A stretch of 64,000 bases of DNA, taken from the NCBI RefSeq assembly GCF_025642135.1, contig NZ_CP106793.1, forward strand, positions 3,145,001 through 3,209,000, read 5' to 3'. Shown in pieces: positions 27,377-36,298 of this stretch. Source of the stretch: Streptomyces cynarae. GTDB taxonomy: Bacteria > Actinomycetota > Actinomycetes > Streptomycetales > Streptomycetaceae. Numbering within the stretch: the stretch's first letter is position 1; each line of letters opens with the position of its first letter. Position numbers and translations under genes: made by a program. Below the pieces are notes generated by a model. The model saw only the letters and a program-made list of their open reading frames with translations, had not been told where the DNA came from and searched no databases.

Positions 27377-28473
27377 CAGTAGACCCCCTCGATGACCGTC
27401 TCGTTCTCGAAGGTGGCGACCGGGGCGATGTCGGCGGCCGCGTCGCCGACCCGGCCGGGCAGCGCCTCGACGCGGGTGGCGAGGTCGCGCTCCAGGTTGT
27501 TGGGCAGGAACAGCGCCTTGGACACGTGGTTCATGACCACCTGGCCGCGCTCCCCGTACGCCACGGGGCGGCGGGTGGCCGGATCGACGACGGAGAAGGT
27601 GACGTACGGCGAGAAGGTGTCGAAGACGCAGGCGTCGCCGGTGTCCCCCGCCCGCTGGCCCGCGATGCCGAGGATCATCGTGCTGCCGTAGTGCCCGTAC
27701 AGGACGGTGTCCGGGAAGATCTCGGTGCGGTACAGGTGCAGGGTGTCGGGGTCGAGCTGGGTGCCTCCCCAGCGGATGGCCCGCACCTTGTCGTTGACGA
27801 GCTTCACCAGGTCGTCGCGGCGCACCAGGCGCTCCAGCAGGGCGGGGGTGATGGTGAGCACCCCGATGTCCTGGGTGCGCAGCACGAACGCCGCCTGGTC
27901 GATGACGTGTTCGGCGTATGCGTCGGCCTGGTCCCTGCGCCCCTCGGCGATGAGCTTCTTCACCCAGCGCGGGTCGAGGTCGACCTGGAAGCCGTACCGG
28001 CCGTGGGTGGCCGCGGACCGGCGGAAGATCTCGCCGACGATGTGCGGCCCGGACGGAGTCAGGCCCAGCCAGTCCACTCCGCGCGGGAAACCGTGCTCGT
28101 CCAGGTTGGCGTTGCTCCACTCGACCAGCCGGTCGAGCCAGTCGCGGGGGCACACCACGCGCTTGGGCGCGCCGGTGGTGCCGCCGCTCTCGTAGATGCC
28201 GACGATGTCCGGGCGGGGGCCGTAGCCCTTGGGGATCAGCTCGTGCACCGGGACCTTGCGCATCTCGTTCACGACGTTCGGGAACAGGTGCAGGTCGGCG
28301 TGGCTCTTGATGTCCCTGCGCGGGTCGAAGTCCAGGGCCTTGGCCCGCTGAAGCCAGTAGGGGGAGCCGGTCTCGGGGCTGAAGTGCCATTCCATCGCCG
28401 CCTGGACGAACTCGTCCGGGTCGGGGCGGCTGTCGAAGGGGAGCTCCAGCAGGGGGTTGACTGCGGTGGGCAC
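27376..28473 (-). CDS. LuxE/EhpF-like adenylating enzyme (acyl-protein synthetase)
   Basis: 365 aa, an ANL-superfamily member without the usual C-terminal lid domain, as in LuxE and the phenazine protein EhpF. The P-loop-like motif is GIYESGGTTGAPKRVV; TPSGPHIVGEIFRRSA and YGHYGSTMILG are the expected acyl-site segments. It activates a carboxylate with ATP and hands the acyl group to the LuxC-like reductase encoded directly downstream. GTG start with AAGGAG eight bases ahead. Given the phenazine setting, the substrate is probably a phenazine carboxylate, but a fatty or polyketide acid cannot be excluded. Confidence 0.87.
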   Translation of the reverse strand: MPTAVNPLLELPFDSRPDPDEFVQAAMEWHFSPETGSPYWLQRAKALDFDPRRDIKSHADLHLFPNVVNEMRKVPVHELIPKGYGPRPDIVGIYESGGTTGAPKRVVCPRDWLDRLVEWSNANLDEHGFPRGVDWLGLTPSGPHIVGEIFRRSAATHGRYGFQVDLDPRWVKKLIAEGRRDQADAYAEHVIDQAAFVLRTQDIGVLTITPALLERLVRRDDLVKLVNDKVRAIRWGGTQLDPDTLHLYRTEIFPDTVLYGHYGSTMILGIAGQRAGDTGDACVFDTFSPYVTFSVVDPATRRPVAYGERGQVVMNHVSKALFLPNNLERDLATRVEALPGRVGDAAADIAPVATFENETVIEGVY

Positions 28474-28523
28474 GACGTCTCCTTGATCGTCTCACGGTGG
28501 GTGGGCGGGCGCGGCGGGCCCGG

Positions 28524-29030
28524 TCAGCCGGGGGTGTGGAAGGCGCGGTCGTACCAGACGAGGGCCTTGCCCGGAGCGCTGGTCCGGGTGCCGCAGATCG
28601 CGCCCAGTACGAGGACGTGGTCGCCGGCCTCCACCACCTGGTCGAGCCGGCAGTGCAGCGTCATCAGGGCGTCGGGCAGATACGGCAGTCCGGTGCCCGG
28701 CCACTCGGCGAAGGTCCCCTGGGCGAACCGGTCCTGGCCCTGCCGGGCGAAGCCCCGGGCGACGTCCTGCTGGTGCCCGGCGAGCACGTTGACCACGAAT
28801 TCGGGTGCGGCCAGCAGGTCGTCGTGGCAGCTGGAGGTGCGGGCCAGGCCCACCGACAGCAGCGGCGGGTCCATGGACACCGAGGAGACGGCGCTGGCCG
28901 TGAACCCGCGCCGCCGTCCCACCGCGTCCACGGTGGTGACGACCGTGACGGGGGCGGCGAGCAGCGCCATCGCGTCGCGGAACTCCTGGTTGCCGATGAG
29001 GGAGGGCCGCGCGAGTGCCTCAACAGTCAT
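28524..29030 (-). CDS. flavin reductase (HpaC-like)
   Basis: 168 aa of the FMN-binding split-barrel flavin reductase family: FRDAMALLAAPVTVVTTVDAVGRRRGFTAS, SVSMDPPLLSVGLARTSS and FVVNVLAGHQQDVARGFA are the diagnostic blocks, with a C-terminal VWYDRAFHTPG. It reduces free FMN or FAD with NAD(P)H and supplies it to partner monooxygenases. Two such partners are in this cluster: the luciferase-like enzyme at 33415 and the acyl-CoA-dehydrogenase-fold enzyme at 61774. GGAAGG precedes the ATG. It lies between the amine oxidase and the LuxE-like gene in one leftward operon. Confidence 0.92.
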   Translation of the reverse strand: MTVEALARPSLIGNQEFRDAMALLAAPVTVVTTVDAVGRRRGFTASAVSSVSMDPPLLSVGLARTSSCHDDLLAAPEFVVNVLAGHQQDVARGFARQGQDRFAQGTFAEWPGTGLPYLPDALMTLHCRLDQVVEAGDHVLVLGAICGTRTSAPGKALVWYDRAFHTPG

Positions 29031-29062
29031 GATTCACCTTCCGTCGCAAGCGGTCCGGGCCG

Positions 29063-30204
29063 TCAGAAACGGTCCGGGGAGAGGAAGCCGGCGTCGATCG
29101 CCGCGGGCTTGTGCTGCACCAGGTCGGCGAGGAGCTCGCCGATGCCCGTGGCGTGCTTGAACCCGTGGGCGTTGCACCCGCCGGCGACCACGAGCCTGCT
29201 GTCCCCGCCGGGGCGTCCGATGACGAACTGGCCGTCGGGGGTCTTCGCGTACATGCAGACCGCGACCTTCGACGGCACGTCGGCGAGGCCGGGCAGCTTC
29301 TCGGGGAGCAGGGAGCCGAGCTCCGTCCAGTCCTCGGGGAGGACCGCGCGGTCGTCGGTCAGCGGGTCCAGCGGGGTGGGCACCCGCCCGTGCTCCTCCA
29401 GGCCGAGTTTGACGTCGTGCCCGTTCTCGGCGCCGTTGCCCCACAGCACCCGGCCGCCCTCGATCTCGCGCATGAAGACGGGCAGGTCGGCGAGGCCGAA
29501 GCCGTCCTCGTGGCCCGCCCGGGGACGGAACCAGGTGATCGGCATCCGGTACGTCTCCACGGGCAGGCCCGGCACCAGGGAGCCGAGCCACGCGCCGGCC
29601 GCGACGACGACCTGACGGACCCGCAGTTCGGTCTGGGCCGTACGCACCAGCGCGCCGCCGGGCACCAGTTCGATCGCGTCGACACGGGTGCCGGTGTGGA
29701 CCAGGCCCCGGCGGCCCGGGCCAGGCCGACGGCGGCCCGCACCGACTCCTCCGGGCGCAGGATGCCCGCGGACGGCTCCCACACGCCGATGTGGTCGGCG
29801 GGCAGCGCGGCCTGCCGGGGGAAGCGCTCGCGCAGCCGGGCCGGGGTCAGGGTCTCCACCTCGATGCCGTGGACGCGGGCCGCGCGCAGGGTGCCGCCGG
29901 CGATGAGACCGTCCTCGGGGCCGATCAGCAGACCGCCCGCGGGAACGAACAACTGCTGCCCGTGGGCCTGCTCCAGCTGGTGCCACAGCTCCAAGGAGCG
30001 GCGGGCCAGGGGGACCAGGTGGGGGTGTTCCAGGCAGGTGACGCGGAACATCCGGGAGCCGCCGTGCGAGGAGCCGAACGGGTGGCCCGGCTCATGGCGG
30101 TCGAGTCCCACGGCGTCGATGCCGCGCGCCGCCAGCTGCCACAGGGCCGAAGCGCCCCAGGCTCCCAGGCCCACGACGGCCACTTCCGCGTCCCACCCGG
30201 CCAT
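29063..30204 (-). CDS. sarcosine oxidase-like FAD amine oxidase (one frame break)
   Basis: About 380 aa after restoring one G in a run of four near 29712. The N-terminus has the dinucleotide-binding motif VVGLGAWGASALWQLAARG; SSHGGSRMFRV is typical of monomeric sarcosine/N-methyltryptophan oxidases, and CNAHGFKHATGIGELLADL is the C-terminal FAD segment. In many family members a Cys just before the K/HGFK element binds flavin covalently, and GGCNAHGFKH fits this. It would oxidise a secondary amine or an amino-acid-like C-N bond, giving an imine. GGAGGAGG lies upstream of the ATG; it is first in the operon with the flavin reductase and LuxE/LuxC pair. Possible role: oxidising an amine introduced by the aminotransferase. 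Confidence 0.85.
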
Positions 30205-30490
30205 GTCCCCTCCTCCTTCGGGCCGGCCACGGTCCGGCCGGCCGACGGCGTCCACCACACCACCCGGCGCCGGCGCGGGGCCTGAGTAGCCACCACTCAT
30301 CCGGGTCCCCGGCCGGGAGGGCGCGGTGAGCGCCGTCTGACGACCGCTCAGTTGAGTACCGCTCACTCACGCTGCCCGGGCGGGACGCGTGGTCCGATCG
30401 GCGCGGCGGGAGACACCCGCGCGTCGAACACGGGGAACGGCCCGCGACGGCGGAGCGGTCGCGGACCGGACGGATCGAAAGAGGGACCGC

Positions 30491-32593
30491 ATGGAATTCC
30501 GGATCTTGGGCGCCCCGGAGGTGGCCGCCGCACCGCGCGCACCAGGCGTGGCGCTCACCAGCCCGAAACAGCGCACCCTGCTCGGCGCGCTGCTCACCCG
30601 GCCGGGCGGTGTCGTCCCCGCGGAGCATCTGATCCGCGAGCTGTGGGGCGACTGCCCGCCCGGCAAGGCGGGCAACGCGCTGCAGGCGCACGTGTCGCGG
30701 CTGCGGCAGGCGCTGATCTCGGTGGAGCCGGAGCGGGCCAACACCCCGCGCCTGGTGGCCCGGGGTGCCGGATATCTGCTCCAGGTCCGCCCCGAGGAAC
30801 TGGACCGCGCCCGCTTCCGCAACGCCGTCGAGCGCGGCCGGGCCCTGGTGGAGCGCGATCCGCGCGCCGCCTGGCGGCAGTTGCGCGACGCGCTGGCACT
30901 GTGGCGGGGGCCCGCCCTGTACGGCAGTGCGCGCGGACCCCTGTGCTCCGGGGTCGCCCGGCGGCTGGAGGCGGAGCGGCTCGACGTGCTGGAGCTGTAC
31001 TTCGACTGCGGGCTGCGCGCCGGGCGCCACGCGCAGCTGGTGGAGGAGATCGACGCGGTCGCCCTGGCGCACCCCGGCCGCTCCCGCTTCCAGGAGCAAC
31101 TGGCCCTGGCGATGCGCCGTGTCGGCGGCTACGACCTCCCTGCCGACGAGCCGGCTCCGCGCGAGTCCGTGACGCTCCCGGGCGGTCTCGGTTCGGGGCG
31201 GGAGGAGCCCGCATCGGGCCTGCGGCGGCCCGACACCGCTGCCGGGGGCTTCGGGGGCGGCGTTCAGGAGTCCGGGCCGGGCGTACCGAAGTTCGAGGCG
31301 TTCCGGGGCGGCGCCCTCGGCTGCAGCCAGGAGGAACTTGCACCGGACGTACGGGAATCCGAAACCGCCGCTGGCGACTTCGGGTTCGACCCCGAGGAGC
31401 CCGGACCGGGACGGCGTGTTCCCGGAGCCGTCCCGGGCGGCTCCGCGCTGGTACCGGGGAGGCCCCGGCCGACCCCCTACGGCACCGGCACCGGCCTCGG
31501 CTCCGGTTCGCAGGTCCACGCACCGGGCCGACGGGATGATGACCCCGCTACGGAGAGCTCCTCGCCGGGCCGGCACGGTCGTCAGGCGGAACCCGAGTCC
31601 CCTTGGGCGGGCCCCAGCGGTCATCGACCCGATCCCACGGCGCCGACGCCGAACGTGAGCGGTCGGCAGCCCGACTTCACGGCCCTCCACCCGGATCCGA
31701 ACGGACGTCGGCCACGTCCCACGGCCCCCCGACCGGGCCCCAACGGTCGTCGCCCCGATTCCACGGTGCCCCGACCGGTCCCGGCCGGCCACCGGCCCGA
31801 TGCCACCGCCTCCCGACCCGGCCCGAACGGACGTCGGCCAGACTCCTCGGCCCACCAGCCTCACTCGAACGGCCGCCCGTCCCAGCCCACGGACGCCGGG
31901 TCGGACCGGCGGCAGCCGGCGCCCGATGCGGAGGGGCGTCGGCCGGTCGAGGCCGAGGGCATGCGGGAAGCGCCTGCACGCGGCCCCGTCCCGGCCGGTC
32001 GGGGGCCAGGCGTCCCGGGGGCGCACGAACCGGCCGGAGCCGCACGCGGTGGCATCGGCGCCCGCTCCGGCGCCGCCGACGACGGCGACGTCGCGAACGG
32101 GCGCTCCTCCACGACCGGAACCGCCACCCGCGTCGCCACGGGCCCCGGCGGCACGGACGGCCGTGCTCGGCGCACCGGCCACGGCGACGACCGCGCTCCC
32201 GGTACCGTCCCGGGGTCAGGCACCACCGGGTCCGGCGCCGCGGGCCGCGACCCCGGTCACGCCGGCCCCGTACCCGCCACGAGCAGCGGCACCGGGCGCG
32301 GGGGCGGACTCGCTTCTCCCGGCCCCGGTCGGCCGCGAGCCGTGCCACGGGCCCCGCGGGAGACGGCGACTACAGGGCCCGGAGGTCGGGGTGTGTGGGT
32401 CAGCAACGGGCCGGAGCCGGAGCGGGCCGCGGAGCGGCGGGAGTTGATCCGGCTGCGCGAGCGGGTCGCGCTGCTCGCTTCGCAGCAGAAGGAGTTGCAG
32501 GCTCAGGTGGAGCACCTCACCGCGCTTCTCGGCAGCCGGCTCCCGGCGCCCGCTCGGACCGGCACCGCGAGCGCGGCACGGCAGCCGACCTGA
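30491..32593 (+). CDS. SARP regulator with very long disordered tail
   Basis: 700 aa. The first 245 residues are a standard SARP: a winged-helix OmpR-type DNA-binding domain (MEFRILGAPEV, LLGALLTRPGGVVPAEHLIRELWG, VSRLRQAL) and a bacterial transcriptional activation domain. Then follow about 390 residues rich in Gly, Pro, Arg and Ser with degenerate repeats such as GPNGRRPDS and ATASRPGPNG, and finally a 40-residue coiled coil, ERRELIRLRERVALL with SQQKELQAQVEHLTALLG. Most SARPs stop near 270 aa or continue into an NB-ARC domain, so this disordered linker plus coiled coil is unusual; it may drive oligomerisation. AAGAGGG precedes the ATG. Probably an activator of the divergent operons beside it. 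Its 3' end is repeated in the array that follows. Confidence 0.88.
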   Translation: MEFRILGAPEVAAAPRAPGVALTSPKQRTLLGALLTRPGGVVPAEHLIRELWGDCPPGKAGNALQAHVSRLRQALISVEPERANTPRLVARGAGYLLQVRPEELDRARFRNAVERGRALVERDPRAAWRQLRDALALWRGPALYGSARGPLCSGVARRLEAERLDVLELYFDCGLRAGRHAQLVEEIDAVALAHPGRSRFQEQLALAMRRVGGYDLPADEPAPRESVTLPGGLGSGREEPASGLRRPDTAAGGFGGGVQESGPGVPKFEAFRGGALGCSQEELAPDVRESETAAGDFGFDPEEPGPGRRVPGAVPGGSALVPGRPRPTPYGTGTGLGSGSQVHAPGRRDDDPATESSSPGRHGRQAEPESPWAGPSGHRPDPTAPTPNVSGRQPDFTALHPDPNGRRPRPTAPRPGPNGRRPDSTVPRPVPAGHRPDATASRPGPNGRRPDSSAHQPHSNGRPSQPTDAGSDRRQPAPDAEGRRPVEAEGMREAPARGPVPAGRGPGVPGAHEPAGAARGGIGARSGAADDGDVANGRSSTTGTATRVATGPGGTDGRARRTGHGDDRAPGTVPGSGTTGSGAAGRDPGHAGPVPATSSGTGRGGGLASPGPGRPRAVPRAPRETATTGPGGRGVWVSNGPEPERAAERRELIRLRERVALLASQQKELQAQVEHLTALLGSRLPAPARTGTASAARQPT

Positions 32594-33445
32594 CCACCCG
32601 CACCACAGGAAGCGAGAGCCGCCACCGCGGCGCCGACGCCGATAGCGACGCCGGCCGGAGGCGCCTCCACCCGAAGGGGTCCCCCAGCGCCGTCCGTGCC
32701 GGCCTGGGGCCCCCGATGGAACAAGCCGCTCACCGCGTTCTCGCCGGGCCGGCTTCCGCCGTCCGGTCAGGCCGGCACCGCGAGCGCGGCACGGCAGCCG
32801 ACCTGACCACCCGACCACGGGGAGCAAGAGCCGTCACCGCGGCGCCGACGCCGACAGCGACGCCGGCCTGGGGCCTCCTCCCGAGGGGATCCCCAGCGCC
32901 GTCCGTGCCGCCCTGGGGGCCCCGATAGAACAAGCCGCTCACCGCGTTCTCGCCGGGCCGGCTTCCGCCGTCCGGTCAGGCCGGCACCGCGAGCGCGGCA
33001 CGGCAGCCGACCTGACCACCCGTACCACAGGGGGCCAAGAGCCCTCACCGCGGCGCCGGCGCCGACAGCGACGCCGGCCGGGGGCCTCCTCCCGAGGGGA
33101 TCCCCAGCGCCGTCCGTGCCGCCCTGGGGGTCCCCGATGGAACAAGCCGCTCACCGCGTTCCTCGCCGGGCCGACTTCCGGCTTCCGGCTTCCGCCGTCC
33201 GGTCAGGCCGGCACCGCGAGCGCGGCACGGCAGCCGACCTGACCACCCGTACCACAGGGGGCCAAGAGCCCTCACCGCGGCGCCTGCGCCGACAGCGACG
33301 CCGGCCGGGGGCCTCCTCCCGAGGGGGTCCCCAGCGCCGTCCGTGCCGCCCTGGGGGACCCCGATGGAACAAGCCGCTCACCGCGTTCTCGCCGGGCCGG
33401 CTTCCGGCTTCCGGTCAGGCCGGCACCGCGAGCGCGGCGCGGCAG
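32563..33445. repeat. about 210-bp tandem repeat between two convergent gene ends
   Basis: The word caccgcgagcgcggc recurs at 32563, 32776, 32985, 33212 and 33424, a period of 209-227 bp; aacaagccgctcaccgcgtt occurs in each interval. The first copy is the end of the SARP gene and the last is the end of the luciferase-like gene on the other strand, so the intergenic region seems to have been amplified together with both gene ends. Units differ by small indels and substitutions. I see no gene between 32594 and 33414. Confidence 0.92.
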
Positions 33446-34539
33446 CGGATCTCGGCGCCCGTGCCGTCCTGCGGCGCGTCGTCCTGGAACGCCGGCATCA
33501 CCTCGGCCGCGAACAATTCCATCGCGGCTGCCGCCCGGCCGTATTCCATGGCGCCCGGGTTGAACTGGAGGCTGAAGGAGAGATCCGTGCCGAACTGCTC
33601 GCGTACCGTCTCGATCTGGGCGAGCACGTCGGACGGATTTCCCGCCAGTACCTTGTTCGCCCCGAGCGCGGCACGGAAGTCGTAATTCCGTGCCTTCTCG
33701 AGGAACTTCTCGTACCCGGGATAGTCCGCCGATCCCCTCTCGGCGAGCGGGGCGACGGCCTTCGCCATGTGGTCCACGTAGTTGCGCTCGTAGAATTCGC
33801 CCTGCTGGTACGCCGTTTCCCGGTCGGCGTCCACATAGCAGGTGAATTTGATCTGGATGCGGCGGGCCGCCGGGTCGTGCCCCGCCGCGTCCCAGGCCCG
33901 GCGGTAGTGGACCAGCATCGCGGCCAGTTGCTCGGCGGAGGTGACCGACGGCACGACCTGCAAGTGGTGCCCGGCGGTGCCGGCCGCCGCGCAGGACTCG
34001 GCGCTGGACGCCGAGGCGATGTAGATCGGCGGGTGCGGGTCCTGGTACGGCCGGGGCAGCATGGTGACCGGCCCGAACCGGTGGAAGCTGCCCTCCCAGA
34101 CCAGGTTCTCCTCCGTCCACAGCCTGCGGATCGCCTCGACACCCTCGGCGAACCGGGCCCGGCTCTCGTCCATGGACACGCCGAACGCCTCGAACTCCGT
34201 GGGCAGGAAGGCGCGTCCGAAGCCGACGTCGAGCCGGCCGTGCGAGAGGTGGTCGAGCATGGCCAGCTTGCCGGCCAGTTTCACCGGGTGGGTGAAGGCG
34301 GGCACGCACGCCCCGGTGGCCAGCCGGATCCGCGTGGTGCGGGCGGCGGCCGCCGTGAGCAGCGTGATCGGGTCGGGGCAGTAACCGCCGTAGCCCGAGA
34401 AGTAGTGTTCGACGGTCTGCGCCTGGGTGAAACCGAGGGACTCGGCCAGTTCGATGAGCCGCAGCGTCTCGTCGTAGTAGGCCGTCGCCGTTTTCTCGGC
34501 CGGGTCGATGACCGGAAAGAAGTTCACACCGAATTCCAT
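33415..34539 (-). CDS. luciferase-like flavin-dependent monooxygenase
   Basis: 374 aa, the TIM-barrel LLM family. Recognisable parts are MEFGVNFFPV, the HYFSGYGGYCPDP segment, RIRLATGACVPAFTHPVKLAGKLAMLDHLSHGRLDVGFGRAF and a C-terminal FNPGAMEYGRAAAAMELFA. It uses reduced FMN from a separate reductase to insert oxygen, for example in N- or aromatic hydroxylation or Baeyer-Villiger type oxidation. The flavin reductase at 28524 is a plausible partner. GGGAG lies seven bases ahead of the ATG. The last residues, RCRAALAVPA, are encoded by DNA that is part of the tandem repeat, so the true C-terminus may have been altered by the amplification. Confidence 0.9.
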   Translation of the reverse strand: MEFGVNFFPVIDPAEKTATAYYDETLRLIELAESLGFTQAQTVEHYFSGYGGYCPDPITLLTAAAARTTRIRLATGACVPAFTHPVKLAGKLAMLDHLSHGRLDVGFGRAFLPTEFEAFGVSMDESRARFAEGVEAIRRLWTEENLVWEGSFHRFGPVTMLPRPYQDPHPPIYIASASSAESCAAAGTAGHHLQVVPSVTSAEQLAAMLVHYRRAWDAAGHDPAARRIQIKFTCYVDADRETAYQQGEFYERNYVDHMAKAVAPLAERGSADYPGYEKFLEKARNYDFRAALGANKVLAGNPSDVLAQIETVREQFGTDLSFSLQFNPGAMEYGRAAAAMELFAAEVMPAFQDDAPQDGTGAEIRCRAALAVPA

Positions 34540-34771
34540 GACGACTCCCTGTGGTCGTGTATGCGTCCTCGTTCTTGGACTCGCCTTGCCACGCACCCCA
34601 CATTGCCCCCGACACGTCATCAACTGTCAAGGAAGGACCGGCGGCCGATGTCAGGACGTCAGCCTGGAGTCAGCAAAGGCCCGGATTCCTTCCCCCACTC
34701 CCCCGCATCCCTAAGCTGCGAATGCAGTACGCGATCGGCGAGCAAGTCGAGCTGGCAAGAAGGGGATGACC
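34540..34771. promoter_or_regulatory. divergent promoter region with GTCAGC direct repeats
   Basis: This gap separates the luciferase-like gene from the rightward aminotransferase operon. gtcag occurs at 34650, 34658 and 34669; the last two, read as gtcagc, are 11 bp apart, the spacing of heptamer repeats bound by SARP activators. That makes it a candidate SARP target (inference). Confidence 0.4.
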
Positions 34772-36031
34772 ATGCGGGGAAGTTATTCCGTGCCGTACGC
34801 GAAACGCGGAACCATACTCGGCGCGGCCGAGGTCGCGGCTCTCGAGGACGTCGTCGCCTCTGACGACGCGCTGACGATGGGCGCCTGGCGGGAACGCTTC
34901 GAGGAGCGCTTCGCCCGCCATGTGGGGGCCCGTCACGCCCTGTCGGTCACCAGCGGCACGGTTGCCCTGGAACTGGCCATCCATCTGCTGGACCTACAGC
35001 CGGGCGACGAGGTCGTCGTCACCCCGCAGACGTTCCAGGCGACCGCCCAGCCGCTGCTCGGGTCGCCGGCCCGGGTGCGCTTCTGCGACGTACAACCCGA
35101 GTCCCTGAACATGGACCCGGTCGTTCTGAAGTCCCTGGTCAACGAGCGGACGCGGGCCATCCTGCTGGTGCACTACGGCGGCTGGTCGGCCGACATGGAC
35201 GAGATCATGGCGATCGCCCGCGAGCGCGGCATCACCGTGATCGAGGACTGCGCCCACGCCCTCGGCGCCCGGTACGACGGACGGCGCCCCGGTTCGCTCG
35301 GCGACATCGGCTGCTTCAGCTTCCACTCCGCCAAGAACATCAGCACCCTGGGCGAGGGCGGCATGCTGACCTTCGACCGGGACGACTGGGCGGAGCGGAT
35401 CGACCGGCTGCGGTCCAACGAGATCGACGGGGTCCTGACGGCGGTGCCGGAGCCCACCGCACCGGCCCCGGAGCTGCTGCCCTGGATGAAGTTCACCTCG
35501 GGCGCCTATGAGCGGGTGGTCTCCGAGTTCCGCAGGCCGGGCACGAACGCGACCCTGTCGGAGGCCGCGGCCGCCGTGGGTCTCGTGCAGATGGACCGGC
35601 TCGACACACTGGTGGCCCGGCGCCGCGCGATCGCCGCGCGCCTCGACGAGGTCGTCGCCGCCCACCCGTACACCCGCGTGCAGCGGCCGAGGCCGGGCAT
35701 CCAGCACGCCCAGCACCTGTACACCTGCTTCCTGGACGGCCCGGACGGCGCCCGCGAGCGCCTGGTGCACGGCCTCAACTCCCGTGGCGTGGAAGTGCAG
35801 TTGCGCTACTTCCCGCTGCACCTGCTGCCGGAGTGGCAGCAGCGCGGCCACGGCACCGGCGAGTGCCCGGTCGCCGAGCACCTGTGGTTCCACGAGCACG
35901 TCAACCTGCCCTGCCACCCGGGGCTGTCCGACGCACAGGTCGACCACCTGGTGAACGCACTGGACGAGGCCCTGGCAGAGGCGCTGGCCCCGGCCGCCGA
36001 CGCCCAGCCGGTCGGCGCGGCTCGCGGCTGA
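34772..36031 (+). CDS. DegT/DnrJ/EryC1/StrS aminotransferase
   Basis: 419 aa PLP enzyme. The internal-aldimine lysine is in FSFHSAKNISTLGEGGML; IEDCAHALGARYDGRRPGSLGD holds the Asp that contacts the PLP ring nitrogen, and TSGTVALELAIHLL the phosphate-binding turn. Family members aminate keto sugars, cyclitols and aminoshikimate-type rings. No deoxysugar or glycosyltransferase genes are here, so a non-sugar carbonyl is likely, perhaps the aldehyde made by the LuxE/LuxC pair (inference). I start at the second ATG because AAGGGG has proper spacing to it; the first ATG, six bases earlier, touches the ribosome site. First gene of the operon carrying the aryl-extension enzymes. Confidence 0.9.
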   Translation: MRGSYSVPYAKRGTILGAAEVAALEDVVASDDALTMGAWRERFEERFARHVGARHALSVTSGTVALELAIHLLDLQPGDEVVVTPQTFQATAQPLLGSPARVRFCDVQPESLNMDPVVLKSLVNERTRAILLVHYGGWSADMDEIMAIARERGITVIEDCAHALGARYDGRRPGSLGDIGCFSFHSAKNISTLGEGGMLTFDRDDWAERIDRLRSNEIDGVLTAVPEPTAPAPELLPWMKFTSGAYERVVSEFRRPGTNATLSEAAAAVGLVQMDRLDTLVARRRAIAARLDEVVAAHPYTRVQRPRPGIQHAQHLYTCFLDGPDGARERLVHGLNSRGVEVQLRYFPLHLLPEWQQRGHGTGECPVAEHLWFHEHVNLPCHPGLSDAQVDHLVNALDEALAEALAPAADAQPVGAARG

Positions 36032-36068
36032 CCCCTTCCCACCTCCCCTTCTTCCCGAGGAGCCCACC

Positions 36069-36263
36069 ATGCCCTTCATCGACGTGAAGCTCTACGAGGA
36101 CCGCCTCGACGAGCAGACCGAGGCCGCGCTCATCGCCCGCCTCACCGAAGCCGTCGGCGACGTGTTCGGACCCGGCGCCGCCGAACAGACCTGGATCGCC
36201 GTGCAGGGAGTGCCCCGCAGGCGCTGGGGCATCGGCGGCAAGCCCGGCTCCGCCGACCAGTAG
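36069..36263 (+). CDS. 4-oxalocrotonate tautomerase-like protein
   Basis: 64 aa. After removal of Met the N-terminal proline (MPFIDVKLYEDRL) would be the catalytic base of the tautomerase superfamily, and the length fits 4-OT monomers, which assemble into hexamers. It could interconvert keto and enol forms or catalyse a decarboxylation-like or addition step on an aryl beta-keto intermediate. The C-terminal RRRWGIGGKPG is basic. GAGGAG lies just upstream. Located between the aminotransferase and the KSIII gene, which suggests a step in aryl extension. It is short but clearly real. Confidence 0.82.
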   Translation: MPFIDVKLYEDRLDEQTEAALIARLTEAVGDVFGPGAAEQTWIAVQGVPRRRWGIGGKPGSADQ

Positions 36264-36298
36264 CGGCCCCTGAGCGTGCGCGGAAGGAGGACCGTGAG

